DNA of 64,000 bases from SAR202 cluster bacterium (GTDB lineage Bacteria; Chloroflexota; Dehalococcoidia; Lucifugimonadales; UBA2962): assembly GCA_022447925.1 (NCBI GenBank), contig JAKUTS010000002.1, positions 110,886 to 174,885 on the forward strand, read 5' to 3'. Of the stretch, positions 62,016 through 64,000 are shown in pieces. The position numbers and the translations under genes are program-made. Within the stretch, counting starts at the first letter, position 1. Each line of letters starts with the position of its first letter. The notes beneath the pieces were generated by a model. The model did not search any database. It saw nothing but the letters and a program-made list of their open reading frames with translations, and was not told the DNA's origin.

Positions 62016-63770
62016 TTATTTCGTACTCGGCTCGAATACAACTATAGTAGCAGTTGTTTCACCAGCTTCATTTGTTGAGACTCCCAAAAGTCCAAGCCAC
62101 ACTCTGGTAAAACTTGTCACCCCTGGCCCGCTTTCTCCTGGAGCAATCGTCAAGTCCATATCTCCCATATCCCATCCACTGGAACGTAGATTGACTCTAA
62201 CAATAACACCTTCTTCATCAGAGTTTGCGACCAATTCTTTGAACCTCACTAAAGTTCCATTTGCGTCCATTGAAGGGCTACCAAGGCCTTGACCAATTCT
62301 TATGGTAGCTGGAGTACCTAAAGGTACAACCACATCTTCACCAGGCTCCGCGACAACAGGGTCTGCAAACACAAGATCTGATTCGGAAAGTCCAGATTCT
62401 TCCAGTTCAGAGAACCGAGCGGAATGTGCTTCCACGCTGCCTAATTCATTTAATTCACCTTCAGCATAAACATTTCCTGCATCGTCAATCTCTCCAGAAC
62501 CAGGATCATCAAGAGCCAGCAGAGGCGAAACTTTGCCTTGTATTCCAACGTTGCATGCTTTTGTTGTGTCAAAGACCGGTGCCTCAAATGTTTCAGCTGT
62601 AATATGAACATATTTATCTGCTTGGCCACCACTTACAATCACCGTACCATCGTTAAGTTTCAATGCTAGATGTCTATACCTAGTCTCTATCATCGGTCCG
62701 GTTGAATACCATGTATCAGTATCAGGGTCGTAAACCTCGGCCCGAGGTAATAAACCACCCGTTACCAACACCCTGCCATCTGATAAAACGGTAGCTTCAT
62801 GTTCTGTTCGAGCATCTCCCATTGACGCAGCTGGCTCAAATTTACCAGTAGCTGGATCCCAAATCTCGGCTGATGCACGAGTGGACGTATCCACGTCATT
62901 AACAGCTTCACCTCCTCCCCCAACCACAAGAACTCTTCCATCATCCAGCAAAGTTGCTGTATGCTGCACGCGCGCCAATCTCATTGATCCAGTATATTCC
63001 CAAGTCTCTGTCTCAGGATCCCATACTTCGGCACTAGAGTAATAAGGTCCTTCCCTATGTTTGCCTCCTCCGATAACAATCACACGGCCATCTTGAAGAG
63101 CTGTAGCAGTATGTATGGATCTTTTTTGGTTCATGTCACCTGAAAGTTCCCATTCGTTCGTATTAGGGTCAAATATCTCAGTGGTCGTATTGTCTCCTAA
63201 GCGATCGTTTTTGCCTCCGGTGTACAAGACTCTGCCGTCACTTAATTTAACCGCAGCTCCTCTTTCTCGAGAATCATTTAATTTTCCTACCTTAGTCCAG
63301 TTGCCACTCTCGTCCCATACCTCACTGTTTTTCATAGCTTCCATTTGGATGTCTTGTCCACCGGCAACAAGAACTCTTCCATCATCCAGGGTAAACATTG
63401 CAAAGTCTTGCCTCTCTGTAAGCATATCTCCAGATTCGGTCCATTGACCGGTATCAGCGTTAAAAGTCTCTGAATGAGGAAATACCCTTGGTCCACGTGG
63501 GCCGCCCTTGCCACGCCCTCCAGCCGTCAAAATTTGGCCGTCGCTCAAAATTACCCAACCGTGTCTCTGTCTTTCATTAAACATTTTCCCTTCTAACAGT
63601 GTGAAAGCGCCGTATGGTTCACAATCTACTGTACTAAAAGGAGTCGGGGTTGAGATCAAAAATTCACCATCTGAATCGCCAGCCGACGATTCATTAGTTT
63701 CTGAACTGGAACAACTTATAAGAAAGATTAGGAAAAACGTTAAGACCGTTACAGTTGTTCTAATTATCAT
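62016..63770 (-). CDS. Seven-repeat kelch lipoprotein
   Basis: A 584-residue protein. A signal peptide (VTVLTFFLIFLISC) ends in a lipobox cysteine near residue 20. Seven kelch units follow between about 60 and 395, each with DGxxLxxGG (for example DGRVLVVGG, DGRVLVTGG) and an invariant Trp. Seven units fit a closed beta propeller. The C-terminal ~190 residues are a separate strand-rich region with no recognised domain. GGAG is 5 bases before the ATG. Confidence 0.88.
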   Translation of the reverse strand: MIIRTTVTVLTFFLIFLISCSSSETNESSAGDSDGEFLISTPTPFSTVDCEPYGAFTLLEGKMFNERQRHGWVILSDGQILTAGGRGKGGPRGPRVFPHSETFNADTGQWTESGDMLTERQDFAMFTLDDGRVLVAGGQDIQMEAMKNSEVWDESGNWTKVGKLNDSRERGAAVKLSDGRVLYTGGKNDRLGDNTTTEIFDPNTNEWELSGDMNQKRSIHTATALQDGRVIVIGGGKHREGPYYSSAEVWDPETETWEYTGSMRLARVQHTATLLDDGRVLVVGGGGEAVNDVDTSTRASAEIWDPATGKFEPAASMGDARTEHEATVLSDGRVLVTGGLLPRAEVYDPDTDTWYSTGPMIETRYRHLALKLNDGTVIVSGGQADKYVHITAETFEAPVFDTTKACNVGIQGKVSPLLALDDPGSGEIDDAGNVYAEGELNELGSVEAHSARFSELEESGLSESDLVFADPVVAEPGEDVVVPLGTPATIRIGQGLGSPSMDANGTLVRFKELVANSDEEGVIVRVNLRSSGWDMGDMDLTIAPGESGPGVTSFTRVWLGLLGVSTNEAGETTATIVVFEPSTK

Positions 63771-63850
63771 GTTAGCTCCAGACCAAGATACTTTTATTCA
63801 AGTCATGGCAAATTGATTCATTTAAGATATGAATTCAGCAAATCCTATAA

Positions 63851-64000
63851 CTAGGATTTCTTTATTGCAACACCAACCAAATTGGGAAGTGAAACCGGAG
63901 TTCCGAATCTTATAGTGAACTTCCTAGTATCTACCTTGGAAAAACCAGCGTTATTAATGATTCTCTCCGTATCTCTGTTCAAATTACAACCGGTGGTTAT
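63851..64000 (-). CDS. Class I methyltransferase (UbiE-like), C-terminal fragment
   Basis: The last 49 codons of a gene that continues past position 64000. The translation reads GCNLNRDTERIINNAGF and later GTPVSLPNLVGVAIKKS, resembling the end of UbiE/COQ5-type SAM methyltransferases, and ends with TAG at 63851-63853. Only the C-terminus is visible, so the assignment is tentative. Confidence 0.6.
   Translation of the reverse strand: MTTGCNLNRDTERIINNAGFSKVDTRKFTIRFGTPVSLPNLVGVAIKKS

Noticed and set aside
1..64000. CRISPR arrays, IS elements, integrases or prophage genes
   Set aside because: I saw no regularly spaced repeats, transposase or phage proteins, and no sharp change in base composition.

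Overview
The window is an AT-rich stretch of bacterial chromosome packed with short-spaced genes on both strands. It has no CRISPR array, prophage, insertion sequence or plasmid feature that I can see. The gene content points to a free-living aerobic marine bacterium. My best guess is a SAR202-like member of the Chloroflexota (Dehalococcoidia), for these reasons: a nickel superoxide dismutase locus, an LLM-type flavin oxidoreductase, a LarA/LarC pair, a detached 5S rRNA gene, ClpC, and the tRNA-tuf-rpmG-secE-nusG-rplK-rplA-rplJ-rplL order. The affiliation is an inference from gene content and not from a 16S gene, which is absent here.

Layout. 1-1050: the start of gatB (running off the left edge) and pcm, both on the minus strand. 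1.2-5.4 kb: a siroheme/heme block (precorrin-2 dehydrogenase-like, hemC, a cobA-hemD fusion, hemB). 5.4-6.5 kb: the NiSOD maturation protease and sodN, divergent. 6.5-9.3 kb: MFS transporter, cupin and ketopantoate reductase-like genes. 9.5-11.9 kb: an M20 peptidase plus LarA operon with a strong promoter. 11.9-17.1 kb (minus): tRNA-Thr, tRNA-Tyr, tRNA-Thr, tuf, rpmG, secE, nusG, rplK, rplA, an attenuator-like leader, rplJ, rplL. 17.1-22.5 kb (minus): larC, clpC, rpsA and a lone 5S rRNA. 22.7-30.0 kb (plus): an IscA/ErpA-like protein with a Cys-Gly tail, a degenerate TyrA-like protein, aroA, gmk, an M1 aminopeptidase and glycerate kinase. 30.0-34.7 kb: small membrane protein, LLM oxidoreductase, SDR, tRNA-Sec, thioredoxin, lipoprotein and cysteine desulfurase. 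35.0-39.4 kb: a four-gene GldA/GldF/GldG/DUF4340 ABC system. 39.4-44.8 kb (minus): coaE, a CbbQ-type ATPase, a Nudix hydrolase and a 1080-residue VWA protein. 44.9-58.7 kb: selA, rarA, MFS, threonine aldolase, fumC, CCA transferase, aldolase, Nudix, methyltransferase, MBL hydrolase, selD and argS. 58.7-64.0 kb: gamma carbonic anhydrase, two TPR proteins, several proteins of unknown function, a seven-repeat kelch lipoprotein and the end of a methyltransferase.

The most notable system is selenocysteine decoding. The window holds selA, a 95-nt tRNA-Sec with a UCA anticodon, and a selD gene that itself has an in-frame UGA at its catalytic position, followed by a hairpin matching the bacterial SECIS rules. 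A plain ORF call truncates SelD by 27 residues and loses its active site. Second tier: an A-type iron-sulfur carrier whose tail has duplicated the DNA of its own Cys-Gly loop, a TyrA-like protein that has lost its catalytic residues but kept its place upstream of aroA, and a CbbQ/VWA chaperone module with no visible Rubisco or NO reductase.

Two regulatory regularities recur. Several genes have a -10-like hexamer 6-7 nt before the start codon and no Shine-Dalgarno sequence (probable leaderless mRNAs). A -10 element followed by CG(C/T)TTTA occurs upstream of several minus-strand genes. No gene-free stretch exceeds about 300 bases; the longest (22470-22700 and 34757-34972) hold promoters only.
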